From the NCBI RefSeq assembly GCF_001758785.1, contig NZ_LROM01000090.1:186001-250000 (forward strand): a stretch of 64,000 nt of DNA. The letters run 5' to 3'. Below, in pieces: positions 32,318 through 44,195 of the stretch. The first letter of the stretch is position 1, and every line of letters begins with the position of its first letter. This DNA is from Duganella phyllosphaerae (GTDB taxonomy: Bacteria > Pseudomonadota > Gammaproteobacteria > Burkholderiales > Burkholderiaceae_D). Made by a program: the position numbers and the translations under genes. The notes below the pieces were generated by a model, which had not been told where the DNA came from, searched no databases, and worked only from the letters and a program-made list of their open reading frames with translations.

Positions 32318-33520
32318 TCAGATTTCTTTGGGTTTGGCAGCTTCGCGGCGGTTGAAACCAGCCACCATGTCGAAGCGGAACAAACGGCATTCCAGCGCGC
32401 CGTTGAAGAACGGCGTCTTGCGCGATTCTTTCAGGCGCAGCATCTTGGGCAGGCCCAGGTCGGCCGTGAACAGGTACACGGTCCAGCCGGCGAAGCGCTG
32501 CTTGAGGGTGCCGCTGAAGTCCGAGTAAAAACTCTTGGCCAGTTCGTCCTCGCCCAGCGAACTGTCGCCGCGCACGCCGATCCGCTCGCCGTACGGCGGG
32601 TTGGTGAGCATGATGCCCGGCTGCTCGGTCGGCGCTTTCACTTCCTGCGCCTCGATCTGCTTGAGCGGCACGTCGAACATGATGCCGGCCGCGCGCAGGT
32701 TGTGGCGTGTCATGGCCACCATGTCGCCCGAAATGTCGGAGCCGAAAATCGTCGGTTCGGTCGGCAGCGGGTTCGGCTTGATGGCGTTTTTCATGTCGTT
32801 CCACGGCGCCGGGTCGAAGTCGTTGAAGGCTTCGAAGGCGAAACGGCGACGTGCGCCCGGCGGCACGCCCTGCACCATCTGCGCCGCTTCGCACAGGATG
32901 GTGCCGGAGCCGCACATCGGGTCGAACAGCGGCATGCCCGGCTTCCAGCCAGCCACGCGCAGCAAGCCCGCTGCGAGGTTTTCGCGCAACGGCGCGTCAC
33001 CGGTTTCTTCACGCCAGCCGCGCTTGAACAGCGCTTCGCCCGACGTGTCGAGGTAGATGATGAACTGGTGGGCGTCGAGGAAACCGACGATGCGCATGTC
33101 CGGCTCGCGCGTATCGACCGACGGGCGCTTGCTGTACATGTCGCGGAAGCGGTCGCAGATCGCATCCTTGATTTTCAAGGTGGTAAATTCCAGGCTTTTC
33201 AACGGCGACTTGACGGCCGTAACATCGACGCGGATGGTGTGGTCGTAGGTGAACCAGTCTTCCCACGATTGCGCCAATACCAGGTCGTAGATGTCGTTCT
33301 CGGTCTTGTAGCCGGTAACGGCCATGCGCATCAACACGCGCGAGGCGATGCGCGAGTGCAGGTTGATGCGGTACGAGTCGATCAGCTCCCCGGAGCAGTG
33401 GACGCCGCCGGGCACCTGGTTGTGCACCTTCATGGTGGTGCTTTGCTGGGCGATTTCGCCCAGTTCTTCGGCCAGCGCCGCTTCCATGCCGCGCGGGCAT
33501 GGGCAAAAATATGAAGCCAT
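32318..33520 (-). CDS. rlmL: 23S rRNA (guanine-N2) methyltransferase, RlmL-like single-domain form
   Basis: A 400-residue protein with an N-terminal THUMP domain (about 50-160) and a Rossmann methyltransferase domain. The SAM site is FDPMCGSGT (199-207) and the catalytic motif NPPYGER is at 307-313, typical of m2G enzymes. It corresponds to the N-terminal half of E. coli RlmL (m2G2445); the RlmK half is missing, as is usual outside gammaproteobacteria. The exact target base is inferred. Confidence 0.85.
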   Translation of the reverse strand: MASYFCPCPRGMEAALAEELGEIAQQSTTMKVHNQVPGGVHCSGELIDSYRINLHSRIASRVLMRMAVTGYKTENDIYDLVLAQSWEDWFTYDHTIRVDVTAVKSPLKSLEFTTLKIKDAICDRFRDMYSKRPSVDTREPDMRIVGFLDAHQFIIYLDTSGEALFKRGWREETGDAPLRENLAAGLLRVAGWKPGMPLFDPMCGSGTILCEAAQMVQGVPPGARRRFAFEAFNDFDPAPWNDMKNAIKPNPLPTEPTIFGSDISGDMVAMTRHNLRAAGIMFDVPLKQIEAQEVKAPTEQPGIMLTNPPYGERIGVRGDSSLGEDELAKSFYSDFSGTLKQRFAGWTVYLFTADLGLPKMLRLKESRKTPFFNGALECRLFRFDMVAGFNRREAAKPKEI

Positions 33521-33551
33521 AAGGAGTACCTTTTATCCGTTAATAATACGG

Positions 33552-33665
33552 GACTCGCAAAACCTACTGCGCGTCACGCTATCGCCTTTGCGTTGCTCAG
33601 CGTACCTCCGTACGCTTGCGCTAATCAAGACGATACCGAGCCGCTCGCTACGGTTTTTCGAGTCC
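33552..33665. repeat. Intergenic repeat copy A with inverted ends
   Basis: The core AAAACCTACTGCGCGT...CTCGCTACGGTTTT spans about 33559-33657 and recurs with about 88% identity at 47408-47506. In this copy the ends are extended: GGACTCGCAAAACC and GGTTTTTCGAGTCC pair at 13 of 14 positions. The middle holds GCGTAC-CTCC-GTACGC, a six-base stem. It lies between the HemJ-like gene and rlmL. Confidence 0.75.
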
Positions 33666-33677
33666 CGGTGTGCGTGG

Positions 33678-34094
33678 TCAGAAGGGTTTGACCACCACGA
33701 GGATGATGATGGCCAGCAGCAGGAACACCGGCACTTCGTTAAACACGCGGAACCACTTGTGGCTGCGGGTGTTGACGCCCTTCTCGAATTTTTTCAGGAT
33801 GCGGCCGCAAGCATGGTGGTAGCCGACGATCAGCACCACGAACAGCAGCTTGGCGTGCATGAAGCCCGGCATGTGCGCGCCGTACAGCATGTACAACAGG
33901 ATCGCACCGAACACGATCGCCGGCACCGCGATCCACATCGAAAAGCGGTACAGCTTGCGCGCCATGAGCAACAGGCGTTCGGTGACGGCGGTGTTGGTCT
34001 CCATGGCCAGGTTGACGAAAATGCGCGGCAGGTAAAACACGCCCGCCATCCAGGCGATGACGAAGAAGATGTGCAGCGATTTAATCCAGAGCAT
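33678..34094 (-). CDS. HemJ/CopD-like membrane protein
   Basis: A 138-residue protein with four membrane segments. The opening MLWIKSLHIFFVIAWMAGVFYLPRIFVN matches the HemJ (UPF0093) pattern, with His8 and the WMAG.FYLPR motif; HemJ oxidises protoporphyrinogen IX to protoporphyrin IX in many bacteria. Close relatives are often annotated as CopD-family proteins, so the enzymatic call is probable, not certain. Confidence 0.75.
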   Translation of the reverse strand: MLWIKSLHIFFVIAWMAGVFYLPRIFVNLAMETNTAVTERLLLMARKLYRFSMWIAVPAIVFGAILLYMLYGAHMPGFMHAKLLFVVLIVGYHHACGRILKKFEKGVNTRSHKWFRVFNEVPVFLLLAIIILVVVKPF

Positions 34095-34120
34095 GGCGAT
34101 CCTTTAGGGTGACGAGCAGT

Positions 34121-35398
34121 TTATTGACGGATTTCACCGTGGCCGAACACGACGTACTTGAGTGAAGTCAGGCCCTCGAGCCCCACCGGGCCGCGCGCAT
34201 GCAGCTTGTCGTTGGAGATGCCGATCTCCGCACCGAGGCCGTACTCGAAGCCGTCCGCAAAGCGGGTGGACGCGTTGATCATGACGGAGGCCGAATCGAC
34301 TTCGCGCAGGAAGCGCATGCCGGCGCTGTAGTCTTCGGTGACGATCGACTCGGTGTGCTTGGACGAGTACTGGCTGATGTGGTCCATCGCCTCGTCGATG
34401 CCGTCGACGATTTTCACGGCCAGGATCGCGGCCAGGTATTCGGTGGACCAGTCTTCCTCGGTGGCCGCCGCCAGGTGCGGGTAGCCGGCCAGGATGGCAG
34501 CGGCTTCGGCGTCGGCGCGCAGTTCCACTTCTTTGGTGGCGTACAGCTTGGCCAGTTCCGGCAGCACCCTGGCCGCGATGGTGCGCGCGACCAGCAGGGT
34601 TTCCATGGTGTTGCAGGTGCCGTAGCGGTGGCACTTGGCATTGAAGCCGATATCGACCGCCTTTTGCAGGTCGGCCTTGTCGTCGATGTAGACGTGGCAG
34701 ATGCCGTCGAGGTGCTTGATCATCGGCACCGTGGCTTCTTCCATCAGGCGCGCAATCAGCCCCTTGCCGCCGCGCGGCACGATCACGTCCACGTACTGCG
34801 GCATGGTGATCAGGGCGCCTACGGCGGCGCGGTCGGTGGTGTCCACCACCTGCACGGCGTTTTCCGGCAGGCCGGCGCCCAGCAAGCCTTCCTTGACCAG
34901 CTGCGCCAGCGCGCGGTTGCAGTGGATCGCTTCGGAGCCGCCGCGCAGGATGGTGGCGTTGCCGCTCTTGATGCACAGGCCGGCCGCGTCAACCGTGACG
35001 TTGGGGCGCGACTCGTAGATGATGCCGATCACGCCGAGCGGCACGCGCATCTGCCCCACCTGGATGCCACTCGGGCGGAATTTCAGGCCGGAGATTTCAC
35101 CGATCGGGTCGGGCAGCGCGACGATCTGGCGCAGGCCCTCGACCATGGTGGCAATCGCCTTGTCGGACAGCGCCAGGCGGTCGAGCATGGCCGGGGCCAG
35201 GCCGTTGGCGGCGGCGGCATCCATGTCGAGCCGGTTGGCCGTGCGCAGGGCGTCGGCCTCGCGCTCGATGCCGTCGGCAATCAGCGTAAGCGCACGGTTG
35301 CGGGTGGCGCTGTCGGCACGGGCCATGGCGCGCGACGCCTTGCGCGCCTGCTGGCCCAGTTGTTCCATGTAGTGCTTGATGTCGAGCTTCGTGTCCAT
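34121..35398 (-). CDS. proA: Glutamate-5-semialdehyde dehydrogenase (gamma-glutamyl phosphate reductase)
   Basis: A 425-residue enzyme of proline synthesis that reduces gamma-glutamyl phosphate with NADPH. The catalytic Cys lies in [11 protein letters not shown]. Also seen are [22 protein letters not shown] and [26 protein letters not shown], both typical of ProA. The ATG at 35398 is chosen ([15 protein letters not shown]); the in-frame longer form to 35476 overlaps holA. proB is not adjacent. Confidence 0.95.
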   Translation of the reverse strand: MDTKLDIKHYMEQLGQQARKASRAMARADSATRNRALTLIADGIEREADALRTANRLDMDAAAANGLAPAMLDRLALSDKAIATMVEGLRQIVALPDPIGEISGLKFRPSGIQVGQMRVPLGVIGIIYESRPNVTVDAAGLCIKSGNATILRGGSEAIHCNRALAQLVKEGLLGAGLPENAVQVVDTTDRAAVGALITMPQYVDVIVPRGGKGLIARLMEEATVPMIKHLDGICHVYIDDKADLQKAVDIGFNAKCHRYGTCNTMETLLVARTIAARVLPELAKLYATKEVELRADAEAAAILAGYPHLAAATEEDWSTEYLAAILAVKIVDGIDEAMDHISQYSSKHTESIVTEDYSAGMRFLREVDSASVMINASTRFADGFEYGLGAEIGISNDKLHARGPVGLEGLTSLKYVVFGHGEIRQ

Positions 35399-35420
35399 GT
35401 TTGTCCCGTTTCGATTCTTT

Positions 35421-36437
35421 TTAGCCGCGCGCGACTTTGAGACCCAGCTGCAGCATGGCATCCCACGCATCGCCACTGTGGTTCTTCGCGCGCAGGCCCT
35501 TGATCATCTTGTCCACCTGCGCGGCGTCCTTCATGGCCGCTTCCAGTGTGGCCTGTGAAATGCGCCGCAGCGCCGGGTCCATCATGCGCTCCTTCGGACC
35601 CCAGATACGGTATTCCTTGAGCAGCGCACCGAGCGGCCGGCCTTGCGCCATGCCCGACTTGAGCTTGAGCAGCGTGCGGATTTCTTCCGACACCGCCCAC
35701 AGCACCAGCGGCAGCGCCTCGCCCTCGCCCTTCAGGCCTTCGAGCATGCGCACCAGGCGGGCGGGGTCACCCATCAGCATCGCTTCGCTCAGTTTGAACA
35801 CGTCGTAGCGCGCCACGTTGAGCACGGCGTCGTGCACCTGCTCGTAGGTGAGCTTGCCCGGTTCGTGCAGCAGGGCGAGCTTCTGGATTTCCTGGTGGGC
35901 CGCCAGCAGGTTGCCTTCCACGCGATCGGCGATGAAGTCGATGCTTTGCCGGTCCGCGCTCTGCCCTTGTGCGGCAAGGCGCTGGCCTATCCAGTTGGGC
36001 AACTGCACCCGTTCGATTTGCGCGATGTCGATGTACACCGCCGCCTGTTGCAACGCCCCCACCCACGCCGCCTTCTGGGTTTGCCAGTCGAGCTTGGGCA
36101 GGGTAATCAGCGTTAAATTATCGGGGCTCAGATCTTTTACATACGCTTGCAGCGCAGCGCCGCCATCCTTGCCCGGCTTGCCGGTGGGGATGCGCAGCTC
36201 GATCAGCTTTTTATCGCCGAACAGCGACAGCGCCTGGTTGGCCGCCAGCAGTTCGCCCCACTTGAAGCTGCGCTCCACGGTCAGCACGTCGCGCTCGGAG
36301 TAACCCTGCGCGCGCGCGGTGCGGCGGATCTTGTCGGCCGCTTCCAGCGCCAGCAGGTGCTCGTCGCTGGTGATGACGTACAGCTGCGACAGCGACTTGT
36401 TCAGGTGGCCGTCGAGCGCGTCCAGGCGCAATTGCAT
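35421..36437 (-). CDS. holA: DNA polymerase III delta subunit
   Basis: A 338-residue clamp-loader subunit that opens the beta clamp. [19 protein letters not shown] and the C-terminal helical domain ending [27 protein letters not shown] fit HolA. The order leuS, lptE, holA is conserved in proteobacteria. Spacing to lptE is 9 bases, so they are probably one transcript with leuS. Confidence 0.93.
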   Translation of the reverse strand: MQLRLDALDGHLNKSLSQLYVITSDEHLLALEAADKIRRTARAQGYSERDVLTVERSFKWGELLAANQALSLFGDKKLIELRIPTGKPGKDGGAALQAYVKDLSPDNLTLITLPKLDWQTQKAAWVGALQQAAVYIDIAQIERVQLPNWIGQRLAAQGQSADRQSIDFIADRVEGNLLAAHQEIQKLALLHEPGKLTYEQVHDAVLNVARYDVFKLSEAMLMGDPARLVRMLEGLKGEGEALPLVLWAVSEEIRTLLKLKSGMAQGRPLGALLKEYRIWGPKERMMDPALRRISQATLEAAMKDAAQVDKMIKGLRAKNHSGDAWDAMLQLGLKVARG

Positions 36438-36446
36438 GGTGCCGCC

Positions 36447-37055
36447 TTACAGGATCGGCACGGCAGGCGCGGCCGACGGATCCTGCGGCGCCGGGCCCGG
36501 TGCGGGCACCGACATGCGCGTGGTTTTCACGGCTGCCATGCGCCGCATCATCTGCTGCACCAGGTCGGTTTGCATGTCGCGATACAGCAACGCTTCTTCC
36601 TGCTCCTTGGCCAGCAACTGGGTTTCGTTGAAGTCGATCGGACGGCTCAGCGCAATCGTGGTGGGGCCCAGCAGCTCGGCGCCCTGGCGGTCGAGCACGC
36701 GGAACAAGATCGTGTATTGCAGCAGGTACTGGCGCACGCGGCCATTGCTGTTCAACGACAGAATGGTCTTGGTCTTGGTAGTTTCCGGGTTGGACAGCAC
36801 TTCGACCACGCCGTCGGCATCTTTCGGGTTGCTCACCACGGTGGTATTGCCGTTGACGCGGATGTTGCGCTTCAAGTCAATCGCCAGTGGCGACGACTCC
36901 GGCAATCCGATGTACATGGTCGGGAACGGCAGCGTGTAATGGCCGCCGTCGCCGCGCAGGTGGAAGCCGCAGGCGGACAACGAGGTTGCCACTACAGCTG
37001 CCAGCAGCAGCGCCTTGCCGGCCGCGCGGCCACGTCGGAACAGGGTCGTCGTCAT
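36447..37055 (-). CDS. lptE: LPS-assembly lipoprotein LptE
   Basis: A 202-residue outer-membrane lipoprotein, partner of LptD in LPS insertion. Signal and lipobox VVATSLSAC, followed directly by GFHLRGDGG, the typical LptE start of the mature protein. The C-terminal 30 residues are Pro/Ala-rich. It lies between leuS and holA as in most proteobacteria; lptD is about 17 kb away. Confidence 0.93.
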   Translation of the reverse strand: MTTTLFRRGRAAGKALLLAAVVATSLSACGFHLRGDGGHYTLPFPTMYIGLPESSPLAIDLKRNIRVNGNTTVVSNPKDADGVVEVLSNPETTKTKTILSLNSNGRVRQYLLQYTILFRVLDRQGAELLGPTTIALSRPIDFNETQLLAKEQEEALLYRDMQTDLVQQMMRRMAAVKTTRMSVPAPGPAPQDPSAAPAVPIL

Positions 37056-37067
37056 GGGGTTCTCTCT

Positions 37068-39735
<2,668 letters not shown>

Positions 39736-39887
39736 CGCTCCAAATGAGCGGCAGGGCTCGGTCATGGGTCGCTCGATCGCGGCCGAAGCGTTGAACTGAG
39801 CCCTTGTTCACACAATATGCGGCAATTTACGGCAGCAGTACATAGGATAAGATGCTGGTGTTCATATGTACTGCAATAGGCAGCCTG

Positions 39888-40964
39888 ATGGCCTTCGACC
39901 GCAACCAGCCCTACAACGATCTGCCACTTTTGCCTCCTCTCCAAGACCTGGAGACCAAGGCAGTGCTCAAGCAAGCCATCGGCGCCAACCGAGCATTGGC
40001 CAATCTGCGCGGGCTGGCTGGCCAGATCCCTAATCAGATCATGCTGATCAGTAGCATAACCTTGCAGGAAGCCCGGCTGTCCTCGGAGATCGAGAATATC
40101 GTCACCACCAACGATGAGCTATATCGCGCCGATGCCGATGCCGATGGCAAAGCTGATCCGCATACGAAGGAAGTGCTACGTTACCGGCAAGCGCTGCAAC
40201 ACGGTTTCGCGGCCCTGCGTGAGCGGCCTTTGACGACCAACCTCTTCATCGAAATTGCACGGTTAATCAAACAGTCCGACATCGGCATCCGGGCACTACC
40301 CGGTACGGCACTCAAAAACGAGATGGGCGAGATCGTGTACACGCCTCCTGTCGGCGATCACGTCATTCGCGACAAGCTCTCCGATCTCGAACGGTTCCTT
40401 CATGCAGATGATGGCATTGATCCGCTGATCAAAATGGCCGTGATGCACTATCAATTTGAGGCTATCCATCCTTTCCCAGATGGAAACGGACGCACGGGCC
40501 GGATACTGAATTTACTTTACCTGGTACAAGCGGGGCTGATGGATATTCCGGTGCTGTTCCTATCGCGTTACATCATTGGAAACAAGCGTGAGTACTATCT
40601 GGGACTGCAGAAAGTAACAGAGCAGCAGGATTGGGAAAATTGGGTGCTGTTCATGCTGCGCGCTGTAGAAAGCACTGCGCAGCAAACGTTCGATCAAGTC
40701 AAACGCATTCTTGCGCTCATGGAAACTGTACGTGAAAAAGTACATCGTGAGCTTCCAGGCATTTACAGCAAAGACCTGATTGAAGCGATCTTCCGGCATC
40801 CTTACACCAAAATCCAGTTCCTGGTAGATGCCAACATCGCAAAACGTCAAACATCATCCGGTTACCTTCAGGCGCTAGCGGCGCATGGTGTGTTGGTTGA
40901 AAAGCAGATGGGACGAGAAAAATACTTTATCAACCACGCATTGCTGGCAGAGTTGGCGCGATAG
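39888..40964 (+). CDS. Class II Fic protein with self-inhibitory motif and C-terminal winged helix
   Basis: A 359-residue Fic protein. Inhibitory helix motif SSEIEN at 65-70 fits (S/T)XXXE(G/N) N-terminal to the core, as in class II Fic enzymes. Active site HPFPDGNGRTGR at 194-205 with His194. The C-terminal 90 residues (IFRHPYTKIQFLVDANIAKRQTSSGYLQAL) look like a winged helix. Likely an AMP-transferase regulated by self-inhibition. The start MAFDRNQPYNDLPLLPP is the family opening; an upstream ATG at 39852 is also in frame. Confidence 0.92.
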   Translation: MAFDRNQPYNDLPLLPPLQDLETKAVLKQAIGANRALANLRGLAGQIPNQIMLISSITLQEARLSSEIENIVTTNDELYRADADADGKADPHTKEVLRYRQALQHGFAALRERPLTTNLFIEIARLIKQSDIGIRALPGTALKNEMGEIVYTPPVGDHVIRDKLSDLERFLHADDGIDPLIKMAVMHYQFEAIHPFPDGNGRTGRILNLLYLVQAGLMDIPVLFLSRYIIGNKREYYLGLQKVTEQQDWENWVLFMLRAVESTAQQTFDQVKRILALMETVREKVHRELPGIYSKDLIEAIFRHPYTKIQFLVDANIAKRQTSSGYLQALAAHGVLVEKQMGREKYFINHALLAELAR

Positions 40965-41037
40965 CAATAGGTTGATGTGATCGACAGATCAGGAAAACGT
41001 GTCGATTTTTTCGATTTTTTTAATCATATTTGATCAA

Positions 41038-41058
41038 TGTGTCGATTTGATCGACACA
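41038..41058. promoter_or_regulatory. Palindrome downstream of fic
   Basis: TGTGTCGA-TTTGA-TCGACACA is a perfect 8-base inverted repeat, with related GTGTCGAT and TGATCGACA pieces at about 40979-41008. It lies between the fic stop and the convergent hxlR stop. It may be a binding site or a weak terminator; there is no T-run directly after it on either strand. Confidence 0.4.
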
Positions 41059-41087
41059 TCCATGCTGCCCATGCCGCTTATCAGCGG

Positions 41088-41501
41088 CTAAGCACGCTGC
41101 GCGAACGCCGCCCGAGCCCGCATGATCTCGCCGTAATGGGTCTCGGCCCAGATCCACACGCCGCAAAAGGCCGCGCCCAGGCTCTCGCCCAGCGGCGTGA
41201 GCGTGTAATCGACGTGAGGCGGTATCACCGGGTGGACCGTGCGGTGGACCAGGCCGTCGCGTTCCATCTGGCGCACGGTTTGCGTCAGCATTTTCTGGCT
41301 GATGCCGGTCACCGCCTTGCGCAACTGCGTGTAGCGCAGCGTGCCGCCAGCGTGCAGGGCTTCGAGGATCAGCATGGTCCAGCGGTCGGCCACCTGGCCG
41401 ATGATGTCCTGTACCAGCGCCTCGATGGCGGGATCGACCTGCTCGGGCGCCGGTTCGCGGCGGCGTTGTTCAATCACGGGGTCAGGTTCGGCTCGCAACA
41501 T
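41088..41501 (-). CDS. HxlR-family transcriptional regulator
   Basis: A 137-residue winged-helix regulator. VADRWTMLILEALHAGGTLRYTQLRKAVTGISQKMLTQTVRQMERDGLVHR is the HxlR core. HxlR proteins usually sense oxidants or quinones and control a divergent gene; here the divergent gene encodes a short-chain dehydrogenase, 106 bases away, so it is the likely target. Confidence 0.9.
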   Translation of the reverse strand: MLRAEPDPVIEQRRREPAPEQVDPAIEALVQDIIGQVADRWTMLILEALHAGGTLRYTQLRKAVTGISQKMLTQTVRQMERDGLVHRTVHPVIPPHVDYTLTPLGESLGAAFCGVWIWAETHYGEIMRARAAFAQRA

Positions 41502-41607
41502 ATGACTTTGACACTCTCTTTCAGGTGTGTATAAATCTTTTGGGTGCCTACTTTATCATCGTGCCCGTCCTTTGTACACTGGTCCCACTTTTACAGGAGG
41601 ACTGACC

Positions 41608-42351
41608 ATGAAATCGACTGGCAACACCATCTTGATCACCGGCGGCGGCAGCGGCATCGGCGAGGCGCTGGCCCATCGCCTGCACGACCTCGGCAACACC
41701 GTCATCATCGCCGGCCGCAGGCTCGAGGTCCTGCAGCAGTCGGCAGCCGGCCGCGCCAACATCGTGCCGGTGCAGTTCGACGCCGACAGCACCGACTCGA
41801 TCGAGGCGTTTGCGCGCCAGGTCGTGGCCGACCATCCCGCACTCAATGTGCTGGTCAACAACGCCGGCGTGATGCGCTTCGAAGACGTGACCGCGCGACG
41901 CGACCTGGCCGATGCCGAGGCGACGATTACCACCAACCTGCTGGGTCCGATCCGCCTGATCAACGCGCTGATCGACCACCTGCGCCAGCAACCGGACGCG
42001 GCGATCATCAACACCACGTCGGGCCTGGCCTTCGTGCCGCTGCTGATCACGCCCACCTACAACGCCACCAAGGCGGCGCTGCACTCGTACACGGTGAGCT
42101 TGCGCGAAGTGTTGAAGGGCTCGGTGGAAGTGATCGAACTGGCGCCGCCAGCCGTGCAGACCGACCTGACGCCGGGGCAGTCCACGCGCGAAGGCTACCA
42201 GCCGCTAGACGACTACGCCGACGAGGTGATCAGCCTGCTAACCACCAGCCCTACCCCGGCCGAGGTGCTGGTCAAGCGCGTGCTGTTCCTGCGCAACGCT
42301 GAAAAGGAAAACCGCTACGCGCAAACGCTGGCAACGCTGAACAGTCACTAA
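41608..42351 (+). CDS. Short-chain dehydrogenase/reductase (DltE-like)
   Basis: A 247-residue Rossmann enzyme. Cofactor motif TGGGSGIGEA near 11-20, NNAGV, and catalytic YNATK (Tyr and Lys). AGGAGG at 41595-41600 fixes the ATG at 41608. Substrate unknown. Divergent from the HxlR regulator, a common arrangement. Confidence 0.9.
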   Translation: MKSTGNTILITGGGSGIGEALAHRLHDLGNTVIIAGRRLEVLQQSAAGRANIVPVQFDADSTDSIEAFARQVVADHPALNVLVNNAGVMRFEDVTARRDLADAEATITTNLLGPIRLINALIDHLRQQPDAAIINTTSGLAFVPLLITPTYNATKAALHSYTVSLREVLKGSVEVIELAPPAVQTDLTPGQSTREGYQPLDDYADEVISLLTTSPTPAEVLVKRVLFLRNAEKENRYAQTLATLNSH

Positions 42352-42416
42352 AAAGCTTCCATTTTTACAATCACCGTCCCACGATTTATGCCACCATGGC
42401 GTTTTAACCTCACCCC

Positions 42417-42512
42417 GGGGTCAGGTCCGACATTCGGACATCGCGGAACTTTTTTGTTGTAGTGAACAACAACGAATAAGTTCAAAAATGTCCGAATGTC
42501 GGCACTGACCCC
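42417..42512. repeat. 96-base palindromic element (REP/MITE-like)
   Basis: Outer arms of 25 bases (42417-42441 and 42488-42512) begin GGGGTCAG and pair at 23 of 25 positions. Inside, GAACTT..TTGTTGT and ACAACAA..AAGTTC form a second imperfect stem, so the whole unit can fold as one long hairpin. It lies directly upstream of the VOC gene's ribosome-binding site. Confidence 0.75.
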
Positions 42513-42536
42513 GAAGTGAATAATGAGGAGAGCATG

Positions 42537-42908
42537 ATGATCAAGGGACTGCGGACGGTGGTGTACCCGGTGGACGACCTGGCGGCGGCGCGCGACTGGT
42601 ATGCCAGGACATTCGAGACGGCGCCGTATTTCGATGAGCCGTTTTACGTGGGTTTCGCCATCGGCGGCTTCGAGCTGGGAATGATCCCCGCCGATAAGTT
42701 CAAGGCGGCCAAGGCGGGCAGCATGGTGTACTGGGGCGTCGATGATATCGAGGCCGAAACCGACCGCCTGGTGGGCCTCGGCGCCACCGTGCACGCCGCC
42801 ATCGAGGATGTCGGCGAAGGTATCCAGACCGTGGAACTGGCCGACCCGTTCGGCAATTTGCTGTGCCTGATCCTCAACCCGCACTTCGACCCGGCGGCGG
42901 TTCGCTGA
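42537..42908 (+). CDS. VOC/glyoxalase-fold protein
   Basis: A 123-residue protein with the beta-alpha-beta pattern of the vicinal-oxygen-chelate fold. MIKGLRTVVYPVDDLAAARDWY is a typical opening and ADPFGNLLCLILNPHF the typical end. Two adjacent ATGs (42534, 42537) follow GAGGAG; the second has better spacing. Substrate unknown. Confidence 0.85.
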   Translation: MIKGLRTVVYPVDDLAAARDWYARTFETAPYFDEPFYVGFAIGGFELGMIPADKFKAAKAGSMVYWGVDDIEAETDRLVGLGATVHAAIEDVGEGIQTVELADPFGNLLCLILNPHFDPAAVR

Positions 42909-42966
42909 GACCGATACCCGTGGTTTGTGGCAAACTACGCCCCTTTGCCATAAGAATGAGGTAGTC

Positions 42967-43776
42967 ATGTCCCGCCGTAACGCCAATCTGATCAAGTCGC
43001 CCGAGCAAATCGTCCTGGCGCGGGTGGCCGCCCAACTGGCGGCCGACGTGCTGACCATGATCGGCCCGCACATCAAAGCCGGCGTGACCACGGCCTACCT
43101 CGACCAGCTGTGCAACGACTACATCGTCAATGTGCAGAAGGTCACGCCTGCCAACGTCGGCTACGGTGGCTTCCCGGCCACCGTGTGCAGCTCGGTCAAC
43201 CAGGTGGTGTGCCACGGCATTCCGTCAGACACCGAAATTTTGAAGGATGGCGACATCATCAACATCGACGTCGCCGTCATCAAGGACGGCTGGCACGGCG
43301 ACACCAGCCGCATGTATTACGTGGGCGAACCGTCGAAGGCCGCGCGCAAGCTGGTGGAAACCACGTATGCGGCCATGTGGGCCGGCATACGCGCGGTCAA
43401 GCCGCGCGCAACGCTCGGCGACGTCGGTTTTGCGATCCAGACCGTGGCGGAAAAAGCCGGTTACAGCGTGGTGCTCGATTACTGCGGCCACGGCATCGGC
43501 ATGACCTACCACGAAGACCCGCAGGTGACCCACTACGGCCGTCCCGGCCAGGGGCTGGTCCTGAAACCCGGCATGTTGTTTACCATCGAGCCGATGATCA
43601 ACGCCGGCCGCGCCGCGACAAAGGAACTTGACGACGGCTGGACCGTGGAAACGCGCGACCAGTCGCTGTCGGCGCAGTGGGAACACATGGTGACGGTCAC
43701 CGAGACCGGCTTCGAGGTGCTGACCCTGGCGCCCGGCGAAACCGGCGCCAAGGGCGATATTCCGATCGTCGGCTGA
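42967..43776 (+). CDS. map: Methionine aminopeptidase type I
   Basis: A 269-residue enzyme removing N-terminal Met from nascent proteins. Metal ligands: the two Asp in NIDVAVIKDGWHGDTSRMYYVG, His in GHGIGMTYHEDP, and Glu in TIEPMIN and QWEHMVTVT. The length fits type I enzymes. The ATG at 42967 is chosen over the upstream in-frame codon at 42925. An IR-type terminator follows. Confidence 0.95.
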   Translation: MSRRNANLIKSPEQIVLARVAAQLAADVLTMIGPHIKAGVTTAYLDQLCNDYIVNVQKVTPANVGYGGFPATVCSSVNQVVCHGIPSDTEILKDGDIINIDVAVIKDGWHGDTSRMYYVGEPSKAARKLVETTYAAMWAGIRAVKPRATLGDVGFAIQTVAEKAGYSVVLDYCGHGIGMTYHEDPQVTHYGRPGQGLVLKPGMLFTIEPMINAGRAATKELDDGWTVETRDQSLSAQWEHMVTVTETGFEVLTLAPGETGAKGDIPIVG

Positions 43777-43782
43777 GTTTAT

Positions 43783-43869
43783 AACCCGCACGGCCAGGAC
43801 GCGACATGCAGGCGTCAACTCTTGGGGGCGGACCCGACCGGGTCCGACCCCAGCCTGGCCGTGCGGGTT
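43783..43869. terminator. Likely bidirectional terminator with nested palindrome
   Basis: AACCCGCACGGCCAGG (43783-43798) and its exact complement (43854-43869) form a 16-base stem between the converging map and barstar-like genes. A nested GGACCC...GGGTCC palindrome (43829-43849) lies inside. The element reaches the barstar stop codon. Confidence 0.55.
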
Positions 43870-44195
43870 TATTTAAGCGTGAGCTTCAACGCCGGCTTCT
43901 CGCCGTAATCGTCATAGCGGTCGTTGATGCCGGCCACGCAGTAGCTGACCTCTTCCAGCAACTCCGGCGCGGCCACCTTCACAGCGGCCGAGTCGGTGAT
44001 GACGATTTCCAGCACTTCGTTCGGCTTGAGCTTGAACTTGCTCATGTTGTCGTCGTCGCGCAGGTAGCTCAGGCAGTCGATCCAGGCATCCATGGTGTTG
44101 CCGTAGCTGTCGGGAAAACCCAGTGCCGCCTTGCAGGCCGCATGGAAGCTCGCGGCGTCGGTGATTGCTGCGCCGTTCAGTTGTGCGGTTGCCAT
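43869..44195 (-). CDS. Barstar-like (ribonuclease inhibitor) family protein
   Basis: A 108-residue protein. FPDSYGNTMDAWIDCLSYL resembles the barstar motif F...YG.NLDALWDCL, and the overall length fits barstar (about 90). Barstar relatives inhibit barnase-type RNases, but no barnase gene is near, so the partner is unknown. It overlaps the end of exbD by 19 bases, which suggests co-expression with the ExbB/ExbD pair. Confidence 0.7.
   Translation of the reverse strand: MATAQLNGAAITDAASFHAACKAALGFPDSYGNTMDAWIDCLSYLRDDDNMSKFKLKPNEVLEIVITDSAAVKVAAPELLEEVSYCVAGINDRYDDYGEKPALKLTLK

Noticed and set aside
31022..33514. 830-residue plus-strand frame
   Set aside because: Antisense to the efflux pump and RlmL-like genes; no motif.
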